Below, piece by piece: positions 50,382 through 59,485 of a stretch of DNA of 64,000 bases; position 1 is the first letter of the stretch, and every line of letters begins with the position of its first letter. Both the position numbers and the translations under genes were made by a program. The stretch spans positions 186,001-250,000 of the forward strand of contig NZ_VNWN01000007.1 in assembly GCF_012720115.1 (NCBI RefSeq), read 5' to 3'. This DNA comes from Sneathiella chinensis. GTDB taxonomy: Bacteria > Pseudomonadota > Alphaproteobacteria > Sneathiellales > Sneathiellaceae. The notes below the pieces were generated by a model. The model did no database searches. It had not been told where the DNA came from and saw nothing but the letters and a program-made list of their open reading frames with translations.

Positions 50382-51620
50382 ATGACCCCGAAATCCTCAA
50401 AAATCGTAATCATAGGCGGCGGCCCGGTCGGCCTGATGGCGGCCCAGATCCTGAGCGAGACCCCGGCCTTTGATGTTCATCTCTATGAACAGAAACCCTC
50501 CGTTGGCCGGAAATTCCTGTTGGCCGGACGGGGCGGCCTGAACCTGACCCATTCCGAGGACAGCACCCGGTTCGCCGCCCGCTTTGGCAAGGATGAGGCG
50601 CTGTTCAAAACCCTGATGGAACGGTTTTCCCCCGCCGATCTTCGGGACTGGGCACAGCAGCTTGGCGTGGACACCTTTGTGGGCAGCAGCGGGCGCATCT
50701 TCCCCACCGAAATGAAAGCCACCGGTCTGGTGCGCGCCTGGACCAAGAAACTGACCGAACAGGGCGTTACCTTTCACCTGCAACACCGGTTCCTGTCTTT
50801 TTCCGAAGACAGAACCGTCACCTTTGAAGGCCCGGACGGACACCCCGTCGAGGTTCAGGCCGATGCCCTTCTGTTCGGACTTGGCGGGGCCAGCTATCCG
50901 CATCTGGGATCACGGGGGGACTGGACCGACGAATTTGAACGGCACGGCCTTGAGATGGCCCCGTTCCGCCCCACCAACTGCGGCTTTCATGTTCTGTGGT
51001 CCCGTTTCATTCTGGACCGGTTTGAAGGAATGCCCCTGAAAAACATCCGGCTGGAGCATGAGGGCAACACCTCCCGCGGGGATATGGTAGTGGCGCGATA
51101 CGGACTGGAAGGGGGCGCGCTTTATGCCCTCGCCCGTCCGCTGGCCGAAACCCTGGATCGGGAAGGTCAGGCCACTCTCAATATTGACTTGCGGCCCGAT
51201 ATGGACCTACCAGAGGTGGAACAGCGCCTGTCACAGCCGCGCGGCAAGGCCAGCCTGTCCAGCTTCCTCAAAAAGACCCTGAAACTGACCCCGCTTGAAA
51301 TTGCCCTGCTACAGGAATTCTCCGGCCCGCCGCAATCCGGGGCAGCGGCACTGGCAGAGCGGATCAAGAAAATCCCCGCTGAAATTTCCGGCATCCGCCC
51401 CATTGAGCGGGCCATCAGCAGTGCCGGCGGCATCGCCATGAACGAGGTGGACAGCGGCATGATGCTGAAATCCCGCCCCGGTATTTTTATCGGCGGCGAA
51501 ATGATGGATTGGGAGGCCCCGACCGGCGGTTACCTGCTTCAGGGCTGTTTCAGTATGGCAGTGGCGGCGGCCGATGGCATCCGGCACTGGCTTGACCAGA
51601 CGCCCGCAACAAACGGATAG
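50382..51620 (+). CDS. HI0933/BaiN-type flavoprotein (TIGR03862)
   Basis: 412 residues. FAD fold KIVIIGGGPVGLMAAQIL, then KPSVGRKFLLAGRGGLNLTH, the hallmark of this YhiN/HI0933 group. A late GGIAMNEVDSGMMLKSRPG and PTGGYLLQGCFSMAVAA close the flavin site. An NAD(P)/FAD oxidoreductase of uncertain substrate. It begins 12 bp after modC. Confidence 0.9.
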   Translation: MTPKSSKIVIIGGGPVGLMAAQILSETPAFDVHLYEQKPSVGRKFLLAGRGGLNLTHSEDSTRFAARFGKDEALFKTLMERFSPADLRDWAQQLGVDTFVGSSGRIFPTEMKATGLVRAWTKKLTEQGVTFHLQHRFLSFSEDRTVTFEGPDGHPVEVQADALLFGLGGASYPHLGSRGDWTDEFERHGLEMAPFRPTNCGFHVLWSRFILDRFEGMPLKNIRLEHEGNTSRGDMVVARYGLEGGALYALARPLAETLDREGQATLNIDLRPDMDLPEVEQRLSQPRGKASLSSFLKKTLKLTPLEIALLQEFSGPPQSGAAALAERIKKIPAEISGIRPIERAISSAGGIAMNEVDSGMMLKSRPGIFIGGEMMDWEAPTGGYLLQGCFSMAVAAADGIRHWLDQTPATNG

Positions 51621-51640
51621 AATATCCTTAAAATGAAAGA

Positions 51641-51663
51641 AGGCGGACCGCCCCGGTCCGCCT
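51641..51663 (-). terminator. Terminator-like hairpin between flavoprotein and Crp-type genes
   Basis: Perfect arms AGGCGGACC and GGTCCGCCT, loop of five. On the minus strand TTCTTTCATTTT follows, so it probably ends the regulator transcript; the plus side lacks T. Confidence 0.6.
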
Positions 51664-51694
51664 CGAATGGTATGCCCCTGAACGCGGCAAGTCT

Positions 51695-52396
51695 TTAGCG
51701 CGGAACACTGCCCGGTGAAATGGCCAGCGTGCTGATAAATTCCTCGATCGCGGCCCGATCCTTCAGATACAGGGTCTTGCCCTTCTTGAAGACCAGATTG
51801 TCATTGCTGAGCTGCCCCAGAACACGGGCCACCGTTTCCCGCGTGGTAGACACGCGGCTGGCAATCACGCTTTGGGTTGGCATGGGATAGATCAACCACG
51901 AATCCTTGTTGATCGGGTCCGTTTCCGCCATCCGCAGCAATTCCTGACAGACCCGCTGCACCGCGCCAAGGGTGGACAGGTCAAGGATGCGGTCGTCATT
52001 GGTTCGGATAATCACGGCCAGACGCTGCATCACCTGCATCATGATTTCCGGGTGGCTCATCAGAAGGTCGCTGAAATTCTCAGGCGACAGGGCCGCCAAC
52101 AGGCATTTCTTGTTGGCGATGATATTGGCTGACCGCGGTTTGCCGTCTATGGCGGACAATTCACCGAAATACTGGCCCGCCTCAACCGTGGCGTAGGCCA
52201 CTTCGCGGCCGGACACCCCGAAATTGACAACATTGACGCTGCCCTCAACGACAAAGAAAACATCCCGGCTGGTGCTGGATCGCTCCAGAATCTGCTCTCC
52301 CGATGTGTAGGTCTTCCAGGAGCATTTACCGGACAGGCCCATCCGTTCTTCCGGGGACAGACCGTTCAGCAACTCAATATTGTCAAGATTCTGCAT
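51695..52396 (-). CDS. Crp/Fnr-family transcriptional regulator
   Basis: 233 residues. An N-terminal cyclic-nucleotide-binding fold with YFGELSAIDGKPRSANIIAN (phosphate cassette region) is followed by a dimer helix and a Crp-type winged helix, TQSVIASRVSTTRETVARVL. There is no N-terminal Cys cluster of the FNR kind, so it does not look like an oxygen sensor. Target unknown; divergent from the deaminase gene. Confidence 0.9.
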   Translation of the reverse strand: MQNLDNIELLNGLSPEERMGLSGKCSWKTYTSGEQILERSSTSRDVFFVVEGSVNVVNFGVSGREVAYATVEAGQYFGELSAIDGKPRSANIIANKKCLLAALSPENFSDLLMSHPEIMMQVMQRLAVIIRTNDDRILDLSTLGAVQRVCQELLRMAETDPINKDSWLIYPMPTQSVIASRVSTTRETVARVLGQLSNDNLVFKKGKTLYLKDRAAIEEFISTLAISPGSVPR

Positions 52397-52661
52397 GGCG
52401 ATTTAATCAATTCACTCGACCGAAGAATGATCGGTATTTTTCCACTAATAATTCAAATTTAGTTGGTTTACCCAACGTCGGCAACAGGTTTCGGCCCGTA
52501 AGGGGAAACTTCCAATATCACTTCATTTGCCGCAAAACAAAAACCACATCCCTTTTCGAAACGGAGTCGTTTATATTTCATACCGAAGCAGGGTTAATAC
52601 AATGTGACAGGAATGACATTTGAGACCCGGACCCGCAACATCGACACATGAGACCGCCATC

Positions 52662-54026
52662 ATGGACACTATTACGGAAAAAGCCCTCTGGATCAAAAAC
52701 CCCCTCGCCCTGCTGGCCGATGGGGCCGAAGGCGGGATTGTCATCGATCAGGGCAAGATCGTTGAACTGGTCGGACCGGGCCAGTCCCCGTCCAGCATCC
52801 CGGCCGACCGGTTGCAGGTGTTCGATGCCGGAAATCATGTGGTCCTGCCCGGCCTGATCAACACCCACCACCATTTTTACCAGACCCTGACCCGCGCCTG
52901 CCCGCCGGCCCTGAACAAACCCCTGTTCCCGTGGCTGGTGGCGCTGTACCCCTTGTGGGCCCGACTAACGCCGGACATGATGGCCACGGCCTCACGGTTG
53001 GCGATTGCCGAACTGCTGCTATCCGGTTGCACCACCGCCGCCGATCACCATTACCTGTTCCCGGTGGCCCTGACCGATGCCATCGACATTCAGGTGGAAC
53101 AGGCCCGCAAGCTGGGCATCCGCATGACCGTCACCCGGGGCTCCATGAGTTTGGGCGAGGATCAGGGTGGCCTGCCCCCGCAAAGCACGGTTCAGGACGA
53201 ACAGGTCATTCTGGACGACAGCCAGCGACTGATCCGCGCCTATCACGACCCACAGGAAGGGTCCATGACACAGGTGGCACTGGCCCCCTGCTCTCCGTTC
53301 TCGGTCAGTACCGACCTGATGCGCGCCTCGGCGGAACTGGCGCGGCAGCACGGTGTCCGCCTGCACACCCATCTTGCGGAAACCCATGACGAGACAGACT
53401 TCTGCCTGAACATGTTCGGCCAGCGGCCCGTTGACTATCTGGAAAATGTCGGCTGGATGGCGGACGATGTGTGGCTGGCCCACGGCATTCATTTCAATGA
53501 CGAGGAAATCGGCCGCCTTGGTGCCGCCGGGGTCGGGATTTGCCACTGCCCCTCCTCCAACATGGTGTTGTCGTCCGGCATTGCCCGCACGTTGGAACTG
53601 GAAGCGGCAGGCTGCCCGGTCGGGCTTGGCGTGGACGGCTCGGCCTCCAATGACGGCTCCAACCTTGTGCAGGAGGTCCGGCAGGCCCTGCTGATCGGGC
53701 GGCTTCGCTATACCGCTGATGACATGACCCACCATGCCGCCTACCGGTTTGCAACCGAAGGGTCTGCACGCTGTCTGGGGCGTTCCGACATTGGACGGAT
53801 TGCCCCCGGAATGCAGGCCGACCTTGCCCTGTTCAAGCTGGACGAACCCCGCTTTTCAGGATCAGGCGACCCGCTGGCCGCCCTGCTTCTGTGCGGGGCC
53901 CATGCGGCGGACGCCGTCATGGTCAAGGGGGAATGGCGCGTCCGGGATGGCGAGATCACGGGCCTCGACATGGACCGGCTGATGCGGGACCATCATGCCC
54001 TTGGGCAAGCCTTGCAGGGGCGTTAA
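52662..54026 (+). CDS. 8-oxoguanine deaminase-like amidohydrolase
   Basis: 454 residues from the ATG at 52662. The metal histidines are in LPGLINTHHHFYQTLTRACP and RLHTHLAETHDET, with WLAHGIHFNDEEIG and the Asp in GLGVDGSASNDGSNL. These match the TRZ/8-oxoguanine deaminase branch of the amidohydrolases. It removes an amine from a purine or triazine ring. The region to the Crp-type gene (265 bp) holds both promoters. Confidence 0.87.
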   Translation: MDTITEKALWIKNPLALLADGAEGGIVIDQGKIVELVGPGQSPSSIPADRLQVFDAGNHVVLPGLINTHHHFYQTLTRACPPALNKPLFPWLVALYPLWARLTPDMMATASRLAIAELLLSGCTTAADHHYLFPVALTDAIDIQVEQARKLGIRMTVTRGSMSLGEDQGGLPPQSTVQDEQVILDDSQRLIRAYHDPQEGSMTQVALAPCSPFSVSTDLMRASAELARQHGVRLHTHLAETHDETDFCLNMFGQRPVDYLENVGWMADDVWLAHGIHFNDEEIGRLGAAGVGICHCPSSNMVLSSGIARTLELEAAGCPVGLGVDGSASNDGSNLVQEVRQALLIGRLRYTADDMTHHAAYRFATEGSARCLGRSDIGRIAPGMQADLALFKLDEPRFSGSGDPLAALLLCGAHAADAVMVKGEWRVRDGEITGLDMDRLMRDHHALGQALQGR

Positions 54027-54127
54027 GCCATCCGGCAAGCGGCCCGGAAAGTCTTGAAAGCGATACAGAAACCTCTAAACTACGTATCATGACACCAGAA
54101 CCGGTGGCCTGATAAAACGGATGTTCT

Positions 54128-55060
54128 GTGACTGCTGCAACCGACCCGCATATTGACCGTCTGCTTTCCAGCCTGAATGTAAAGGCCCGATCCTTGCTGA
54201 TGACGGTGTGGGGCGATGCCATTGCCCCCCATGGCGGGACGGTCTGGCTGGGCAGTCTGATTGACCTTGCGGCTGACCTTGGCCTGAATGAACGTCTTGT
54301 CCGCACCTCTGTCTTTCGGCTGAAACAGGAAAACCTGCTGACCAGCGTCCAGAAGGGCCGCCGCAGCGATTACACCCTGACCCCGTCGGGACGCCACCGG
54401 GTCGAGGAAGCGACACGGCGCATTTACAATTACCAGCCGGAACCGTGGGACGGGAAATGGGTCTTCCTGTTTTCCGAGCGCCGCAGCATGAGTGACGAGC
54501 AAAAGCGCCTGCTGGGGCTGGAACTGGGCTGGCTGGGGTTTGGCGATCTTGGTGCCGGCATTTATGCCCATCCCGGCGCGAACACGGCGGCGGTCTCGAC
54601 ACTGCTTCAGGATCTGGGGCTGGAACCCCATGTGGCCATCCTGTCCGGCGAGGGACTTGCCCCGCCTGAAAAAACACCGCAGCATATTCTGGTGCAAAAA
54701 GGCTGGAACCTGCAACAGATCGAGGCCGGATACACGGAATTCATGGATCATTTTTCCGGCATTGGGAAAGCCCTGATAGCGGGCCACCAACCCGACGCGC
54801 GGACCTGTTTTCTTGTTCGTACATTGCTGGTTCATGGATACCGGCGGGCGTTGCTGCGCGATCCCATGTTGCCCGAACGGCTGCTGCCACAAGGCTGGAG
54901 CGGTAACCGCGCCCGGCTTCTGTTCCGGGACATATACCTGCTTGTCTGGGAACAGGCGGAACAACATCTTTTAAACATACTGAGAACCGTTGACGGCGAC
55001 CTGCCACCGGCGTCAGCGGAATTCCATGCCCGCTTTGGAGGGTTGAAACAGGCACAGTAA
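54128..55060 (+). CDS. paaX: PaaX-family transcriptional repressor
   Basis: 310 residues with a GTG start. A PaaX-type winged helix, VRTSVFRLKQENLLTSVQKG followed by RSDYTLTPSGRHRVEEATRR, and the PaaX C-terminal domain (RRALLRDPMLPERLLPQGWSG as its end) are present. PaaX represses phenylacetate catabolism and is released by phenylacetyl-CoA. No paa gene is nearby, so its target is elsewhere or different. Confidence 0.88.
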   Translation: MTAATDPHIDRLLSSLNVKARSLLMTVWGDAIAPHGGTVWLGSLIDLAADLGLNERLVRTSVFRLKQENLLTSVQKGRRSDYTLTPSGRHRVEEATRRIYNYQPEPWDGKWVFLFSERRSMSDEQKRLLGLELGWLGFGDLGAGIYAHPGANTAAVSTLLQDLGLEPHVAILSGEGLAPPEKTPQHILVQKGWNLQQIEAGYTEFMDHFSGIGKALIAGHQPDARTCFLVRTLLVHGYRRALLRDPMLPERLLPQGWSGNRARLLFRDIYLLVWEQAEQHLLNILRTVDGDLPPASAEFHARFGGLKQAQ

Positions 55061-55077
55061 TGGGGGGACGTGAATAA

Positions 55078-56400
55078 ATGGGTCAAGGATTGAACGTTGC
55101 GATTGTCGGCTCGGGACCGGCGGGCATGTATTCCGCCGGGGCGCTGCTGGCCAAATGCCCGGATTGCCAGATTGATATTCTCGACAAGCTGGCAACGCCC
55201 TACGGGTTGGTGCGGGCCGGGGTGGCCCCGGATCACCAGACCACAAAGAATGTCTCTCGCGCCTATGACAAGATCATGGAAAATGAAAGCGTCCGATTTG
55301 TCGGCAACCTGTCCTTTGGCAGTGACATTTCGCTGGAAACGCTGAAAAGCCTGTATGATGTTGTGATCATCGCCATTGGCACCCCGCGGGACAAGACCCT
55401 TGGCATTCCGGGGGAAGACAAGCAAGGGGTCTACGGGGCACAGACCTTTGTCTACTGGTATAACGGTCACCCGGAATACCGGGACGCGGTCCCCCATCTG
55501 GATATCCGGGACGCCATTGTCATCGGCAACGGCAATGTGGCCCTTGATGTAGCCCGTATCCTGCTGCGAACCGAGGATGAAATGGCCGGCACCGACCTTG
55601 CCGACCACGCCGGAGAGCGGATTTTCACCAGCCCGCTGAAAACGGTTCATGTGGTCGGGCGGCGCGGCGCGGAACACGCGCAGTTTTCCTCCAAGGAACT
55701 GAGCGAGCTTGGCGAAATGCAAAATGCCGTTCCCTATACCGATCCGGCTGAAATCCCGGACAGTTTCCTAATTGACGATGCCAAGCGGCAAAAGGTGGTG
55801 AACACCAATCTTGATCTGCTGCGGCAATATGCGGAAAACAGCCCGAACGGCGCCGACCGGTCCCTGTATCTGGATTTTCATCTGTCCCCAACCGAGATTC
55901 TGGGCGATCAGTCGGTCGAGGCGGTCCGTTTTACCCGCAACCGGATCGAAAACGGGAAAGCCGTCAGCACCGGGGAAACACTGGATATTCCCTGTAACCT
56001 TCTTGTCACCTGTATCGGGTACGACCTGACCGGGCTGGAAGGACTCCCCGTCGAGAAAGGCATTGTGCGCAATATGGACGGCAAGGTTGAGGATGGCGTT
56101 TACGTTGTCGGCTGGGCAAAACGAGGCCCCACCGGCACAATCGGCACCAACCGTCTTGACAGCCAGAATGTCGTGGAGAAAATACTCTCAGACTTTGAAT
56201 GCGAAAAATTTTCAGAAAAAGACGGTCCTGTTGGACTGGACAGATACTGTGCGGAAAAAGGGATTGAAACGGTCTCGTTCGAGGATTGGAAAACAATCGA
56301 CCGGGCGGAAACGGAACGTGCCGACCACGACGCCCCGCGCAGGAAATTTGTCCGCAAAAGGGACATGCTGTCATTGATCAAGGAAAGCAGAACAGAATGA
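55078..56400 (+). CDS. Adrenodoxin reductase-like ferredoxin--NADP+ reductase
   Basis: 440 residues. FAD motif VAIVGSGPAGMYSAGALL, then TPYGLVRAGVAPDHQTTKNV, NADP motif AIVIGNGNVALDVARILLR and the C-terminal VVGWAKRGPTGTIGTNRLD, all typical of the mitochondrial adrenodoxin reductase/FprA type. It passes electrons from NADPH to a [2Fe-2S] ferredoxin. It starts 17 bp after paaX and overlaps the next gene by four bases. The adrenodoxin-like fdx at 57913-58242 is a possible partner. Confidence 0.9.
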   Translation: MGQGLNVAIVGSGPAGMYSAGALLAKCPDCQIDILDKLATPYGLVRAGVAPDHQTTKNVSRAYDKIMENESVRFVGNLSFGSDISLETLKSLYDVVIIAIGTPRDKTLGIPGEDKQGVYGAQTFVYWYNGHPEYRDAVPHLDIRDAIVIGNGNVALDVARILLRTEDEMAGTDLADHAGERIFTSPLKTVHVVGRRGAEHAQFSSKELSELGEMQNAVPYTDPAEIPDSFLIDDAKRQKVVNTNLDLLRQYAENSPNGADRSLYLDFHLSPTEILGDQSVEAVRFTRNRIENGKAVSTGETLDIPCNLLVTCIGYDLTGLEGLPVEKGIVRNMDGKVEDGVYVVGWAKRGPTGTIGTNRLDSQNVVEKILSDFECEKFSEKDGPVGLDRYCAEKGIETVSFEDWKTIDRAETERADHDAPRRKFVRKRDMLSLIKESRTE

Positions 56401-57206
56401 TTATTGCCCAGATGAGCGATCCCCACATTTCCGTGAGAGGATCGGAATTTGACAACCTTTACCATACTGCGGATCGTCTGGATGCGGCGCTGGCCCATGT
56501 CAACGCCCTGTCCGTCCGGCCCGACCTGATCATGATGACCGGCGACCTTGTCGATGCGGGATCGGCCGAGGAATACCAGAACCTGAAAGCCAGCATCGAC
56601 AAATCCGACATCCCGGTTTATCTCGGGATTGGCAACCATGACTGCCGCGACACCATCCGCACCGTCTTTACCGATGCCGACTACATGCCGAAAGAAGGCT
56701 TTCTTCAGTATGTGGTGGAAACCCCGCATATCAACGCCATCATGCTGGACACCAATATCCCGCAATATCCGGGGGGCATCCTGTGCCGGGAACGGCTGGA
56801 CTGGCTGGATGCGACCCTGTCCGCAAACCCGGACAAACCGACCCTGATCTTCATGCACCACCCGCCCTTTGATACCGGCATTCGCGCCATGGACCAGATG
56901 AGCCTTCAGGATCGGGACAGCTTTGGCGCCGTCATCGAAAAGCATTCAAACATTACGCGGATTTTCTGCGGTCACCTGCACCGCCCCATTCAGGCGGCGT
57001 TCCACGGCACCTGTGCCCAGGTCTGCCCGTCCACGTCGCACCAGATCCTGCTGCATCTGGAAGAAAGCGAACGACTGGCCACGGTTGCCGAACCACCGGC
57101 CTATCTGCTGCACATGCTGAACAGCGACAAGCGGGACGTTGTGACCCATATGGAATATGTGAAGGATTATCCCATGATCTGGGAATTGGAAGGCGACCTT
57201 TACTAA
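56397..57206 (+). CDS. CpdA-like metallophosphoesterase
   Basis: 269 residues from the ATG at 56397, overlapping the upstream stop (ATGA). Metal-binding motifs in order: QMSDPHISVRG, MMTGDLVDAG, LGIGNHDCRD, FMHHPPF and CGHLHRPIQ. This is the calcineurin-like phosphoesterase set found in 3',5'-cAMP phosphodiesterase CpdA. Substrate not proven. Confidence 0.88.
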   Translation: MIIAQMSDPHISVRGSEFDNLYHTADRLDAALAHVNALSVRPDLIMMTGDLVDAGSAEEYQNLKASIDKSDIPVYLGIGNHDCRDTIRTVFTDADYMPKEGFLQYVVETPHINAIMLDTNIPQYPGGILCRERLDWLDATLSANPDKPTLIFMHHPPFDTGIRAMDQMSLQDRDSFGAVIEKHSNITRIFCGHLHRPIQAAFHGTCAQVCPSTSHQILLHLEESERLATVAEPPAYLLHMLNSDKRDVVTHMEYVKDYPMIWELEGDLY

Positions 57207-57221
57207 GGCCGCCTTGCCAAA

Positions 57222-57247
57222 GCCCCGCCGCCCGGCGGGGCGCTTTT
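57222..57247 (+). terminator. Intrinsic terminator after the phosphodiesterase gene
   Basis: Arms GCCCCGCC and GGCGGGGC (57222-57229, 57234-57241), loop GCCC, then GCTTTT. It ends the paaX-oxidoreductase-phosphoesterase run and meets the end of tenA. Confidence 0.8.
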
Positions 57248-57248
57248 A

Positions 57249-57911
57249 TCAAAGCGCGTTCAGGCCCATCTGCCAGAAAGAGATTTCAAGGCGGGTGGCA
57301 TCGCCGAAGGTTTTCGACAGGCTGTCGAACCGTTTTTCCGTAAACCGGCTTTCCGCCAGACGATCGATCTGGCGAATGGAATCCTCGACCATCTCCTGAT
57401 AGTCATCACTGGCATACACCTCGATCCACGGAAGATAGGGGTTCCCTTCCTTGACCGTGGCGGGGTTGTCCATCAGCGCCCGGCCAATTTCGCCATACCC
57501 GACGATGCAGGGCGCCAGCGCCACATAAAGATCCAGAATATCGCCTGCCATGCCCCGTTCCAGCACATAGCGGGTATAGGCCATGTTTTCCGGGGCTTCT
57601 GTCACCTGCTGCATTTCCGCCTCGCTGATACCCCAACCGGCGCAATATTTCACATGCAGGCTCATTTCCGTATCAACCAGTCCGTTGACGGTTTTTGCGG
57701 CCGCTTTCAAATCGTCCAGATTGTCGGACTTGTAGGCCGCCAGCGCGTAGGCGCGTGCAAAATGGATCAGGAACAGATAATCCTGTTTCAGGTAAAACTC
57801 GAACGCCTCACGGGGCAGATCGCCGCGCCCCAGGCCCTGAACGAAGTCGTGCGTAATGTATGCCTGCCAATCGGAAGGATTGGCAGCCTTCAAACGTGAA
57901 AAAAGTGTCAT
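57249..57911 (-). CDS. tenA: TenA-family aminopyrimidine aminohydrolase
   Basis: 220 residues, all-helical. KQDYLFLIHFARAYALAAYK and LAPCIVGYGEIGRALMDN with the active-site Cys region of TenA are seen, and HVKYCAGWGISEAEMQQ fits too. TenA salvages the pyrimidine part of degraded thiamine. It starts one base after the fdx stop, in the desulfurase-fdx-tenA run. Confidence 0.88.
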   Translation of the reverse strand: MTLFSRLKAANPSDWQAYITHDFVQGLGRGDLPREAFEFYLKQDYLFLIHFARAYALAAYKSDNLDDLKAAAKTVNGLVDTEMSLHVKYCAGWGISEAEMQQVTEAPENMAYTRYVLERGMAGDILDLYVALAPCIVGYGEIGRALMDNPATVKEGNPYLPWIEVYASDDYQEMVEDSIRQIDRLAESRFTEKRFDSLSKTFGDATRLEISFWQMGLNAL

Positions 57912-57912
57912 A

Positions 57913-58242
57913 TCAGAACATCTGGTTATTAAAGGATGAGGGAAGGGTTACAATCAGGCCGTCCAGTTCCTCGGACATGAGGATCTGGCATCCCAGCCTT
58001 GAGGTGGGGGTCAGGCCAAAGGCAAGGTCCAGCATATCCTCTTCATCGTCGCTGGCCTCCGGCAACCGGTCGAAATCATCGTCATCGACAATGATATGGC
58101 AGGTGGAGCAGGCAAGACTGCCTTCACAGGCTCCTTCCAGATCAAGCCCGTTCTGCTGGGCGATCTCCAGAATGGTCATGCCAAGCGGTGCATCCACTTC
58201 AAGCTTTTCACCGCCCGGTTTAATGAAGGTCATTTTCGGCAT
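57913..58242 (-). CDS. fdx: Adrenodoxin-type [2Fe-2S] ferredoxin
   Basis: 109 residues. Cluster cysteines are in GACEGSLACSTCHIIVDDDD (C-x5-C-x2-C) and the distant SRLGCQI. The acidic helix after the cluster (DDFDRLPEASDDEEDMLDLA) is a partner-binding surface in adrenodoxin and Isc ferredoxin. It supplies electrons to Fe-S assembly or an oxygenase. It lies 41 bp after the cysteine desulfurase. Confidence 0.94.
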   Translation of the reverse strand: MPKMTFIKPGGEKLEVDAPLGMTILEIAQQNGLDLEGACEGSLACSTCHIIVDDDDFDRLPEASDDEEDMLDLAFGLTPTSRLGCQILMSEELDGLIVTLPSSFNNQMF

Positions 58243-58283
58243 GACTGTCTTTACTCCTGAACTGCGTTATTGAAGAGAATTGA

Positions 58284-59405
58284 TCAAGCGGCAAATTTCG
58301 GCGACTTTCGCCGGTACAACTTGTCCCAGACTTGTACAAATTTGTCCATATCCGATTGTGTCGTCATCCAACCAAGGCTGACCCGGATGGCCTCGCTGGC
58401 CTCCTTGTCGCTGGCCCCCATGGCCGTCAGCACATGGCTGGCCTTCACCTTGCCACTGGAACAGGCAGACCCGGCGCTGACCGCAATACCGGACAGGTCG
58501 AAATTCATCACCTGAAGTTCCGCGCCCACCCCCGGCATGGAAAGGGCGGAGGTATTGGGAAGGCGCGCCGTTTCCTGCCCATAAATCCGCGCCTCGGGGC
58601 ACAAGGCCCGGATGGCGTCCTCCATGTGATCGCGCAAGGTCGCAAGGGCGGCATAATCGGCCAACCCCTCGCCTGCCAGCCGGGCGGCCAGCCCGAAACC
58701 GGCGATCCCCGCCACATTTTCGGTGCCGCCGCGACGGCCCAATTCCTGCCCGCCGCCTTTCTGGATGGATTGCAGGGGAAGCCCCTCGCGCACGATCAGG
58801 GCGCCCTGCCCTTGCGGGCCGCCGATTTTATGCGCCGACAGGGACATCATATCCGCCCCCAGCGCCCTGAAATCCACCGGGATCTTGCCCAGCGCCTGAA
58901 TGGCATCCGTATGCAGCAATCCGCCTTTGGCATGGACCAGTTCGGCAATCTCAAAGATGGGCTGGATCACGCCGGTTTCGTTATTGGCCAGCATGACGGA
59001 CACAAGACATGGCCCGCCCCCCTGTTCCAGCGCCGCCTCCAGCGCCGACAGGGACAGCAAACCCTTTTCATCCACAGGAAGACGGACCACCCACCCTTCC
59101 GGCCCGGCGGCCAGAACAGAATCATGTTCGGCGGCACTGACCAGAAGCAAACGTTCACCCATGCCGTTCAGGGCCAGATTGTTGGCTTCCGTTCCGCCGG
59201 ATGTGAAGATGATTTCCTGCGGCTTGCATCCTGCAAGCGCGGCGATTTCCGCACGGGCGTCTTCAACACGCCCCTTGGCCTTGCGCCCGGAAGCATGAAC
59301 CGAAGACGGGTTCCCCCCCTCCTTCATCACCTCGGCGACCAGGTCGACAACCTGGGGCCGGACAGGGGCCGTTGCGTTGTAATCCAGATAGATACTGCTC
59401 GTCAT
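58284..59405 (-). CDS. Cysteine desulfurase (NifS/IscS type)
   Basis: 373 residues. IYLDYNATAPVRPQVVD at the start, PLP histidine near SAAEHDSVLAAGPEGWV, PLP lysine in SLSAHKIGGPQGQGALIV, and the active Cys in VSAGSACSSGKVKASHVL, class I type. It frees sulfur from cysteine as persulfide. The ATG at 59405 lies only five bases past the T run of a strong terminator and has no ribosome site, unlike its neighbours. It leads into fdx and tenA. No iscU or sufB is next to it. Confidence 0.94.
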   Translation of the reverse strand: MTSSIYLDYNATAPVRPQVVDLVAEVMKEGGNPSSVHASGRKAKGRVEDARAEIAALAGCKPQEIIFTSGGTEANNLALNGMGERLLLVSAAEHDSVLAAGPEGWVVRLPVDEKGLLSLSALEAALEQGGGPCLVSVMLANNETGVIQPIFEIAELVHAKGGLLHTDAIQALGKIPVDFRALGADMMSLSAHKIGGPQGQGALIVREGLPLQSIQKGGGQELGRRGGTENVAGIAGFGLAARLAGEGLADYAALATLRDHMEDAIRALCPEARIYGQETARLPNTSALSMPGVGAELQVMNFDLSGIAVSAGSACSSGKVKASHVLTAMGASDKEASEAIRVSLGWMTTQSDMDKFVQVWDKLYRRKSPKFAA

Positions 59406-59409
59406 AGAC

Positions 59410-59446
59410 AAAAAAATATGTCTTGCCGTCGCGTCCGGCAAGACAT
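59410..59446 (-). terminator. Strong terminator or attenuator between cysE and the desulfurase gene
   Basis: On the minus strand perfect 11-base arms ATGTCTTGCCG and CGGCAAGACAT (in plus coordinates 59418-59428 and 59436-59446), loop of seven, then A and seven T. The T run ends five bases before the desulfurase ATG. It either ends the cysE transcript or gates read-through into the desulfurase. Confidence 0.9.
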
Positions 59447-59485
59447 TATCGCATAAGGGTTTACGGGGGGAACGAAAGGACGGGC

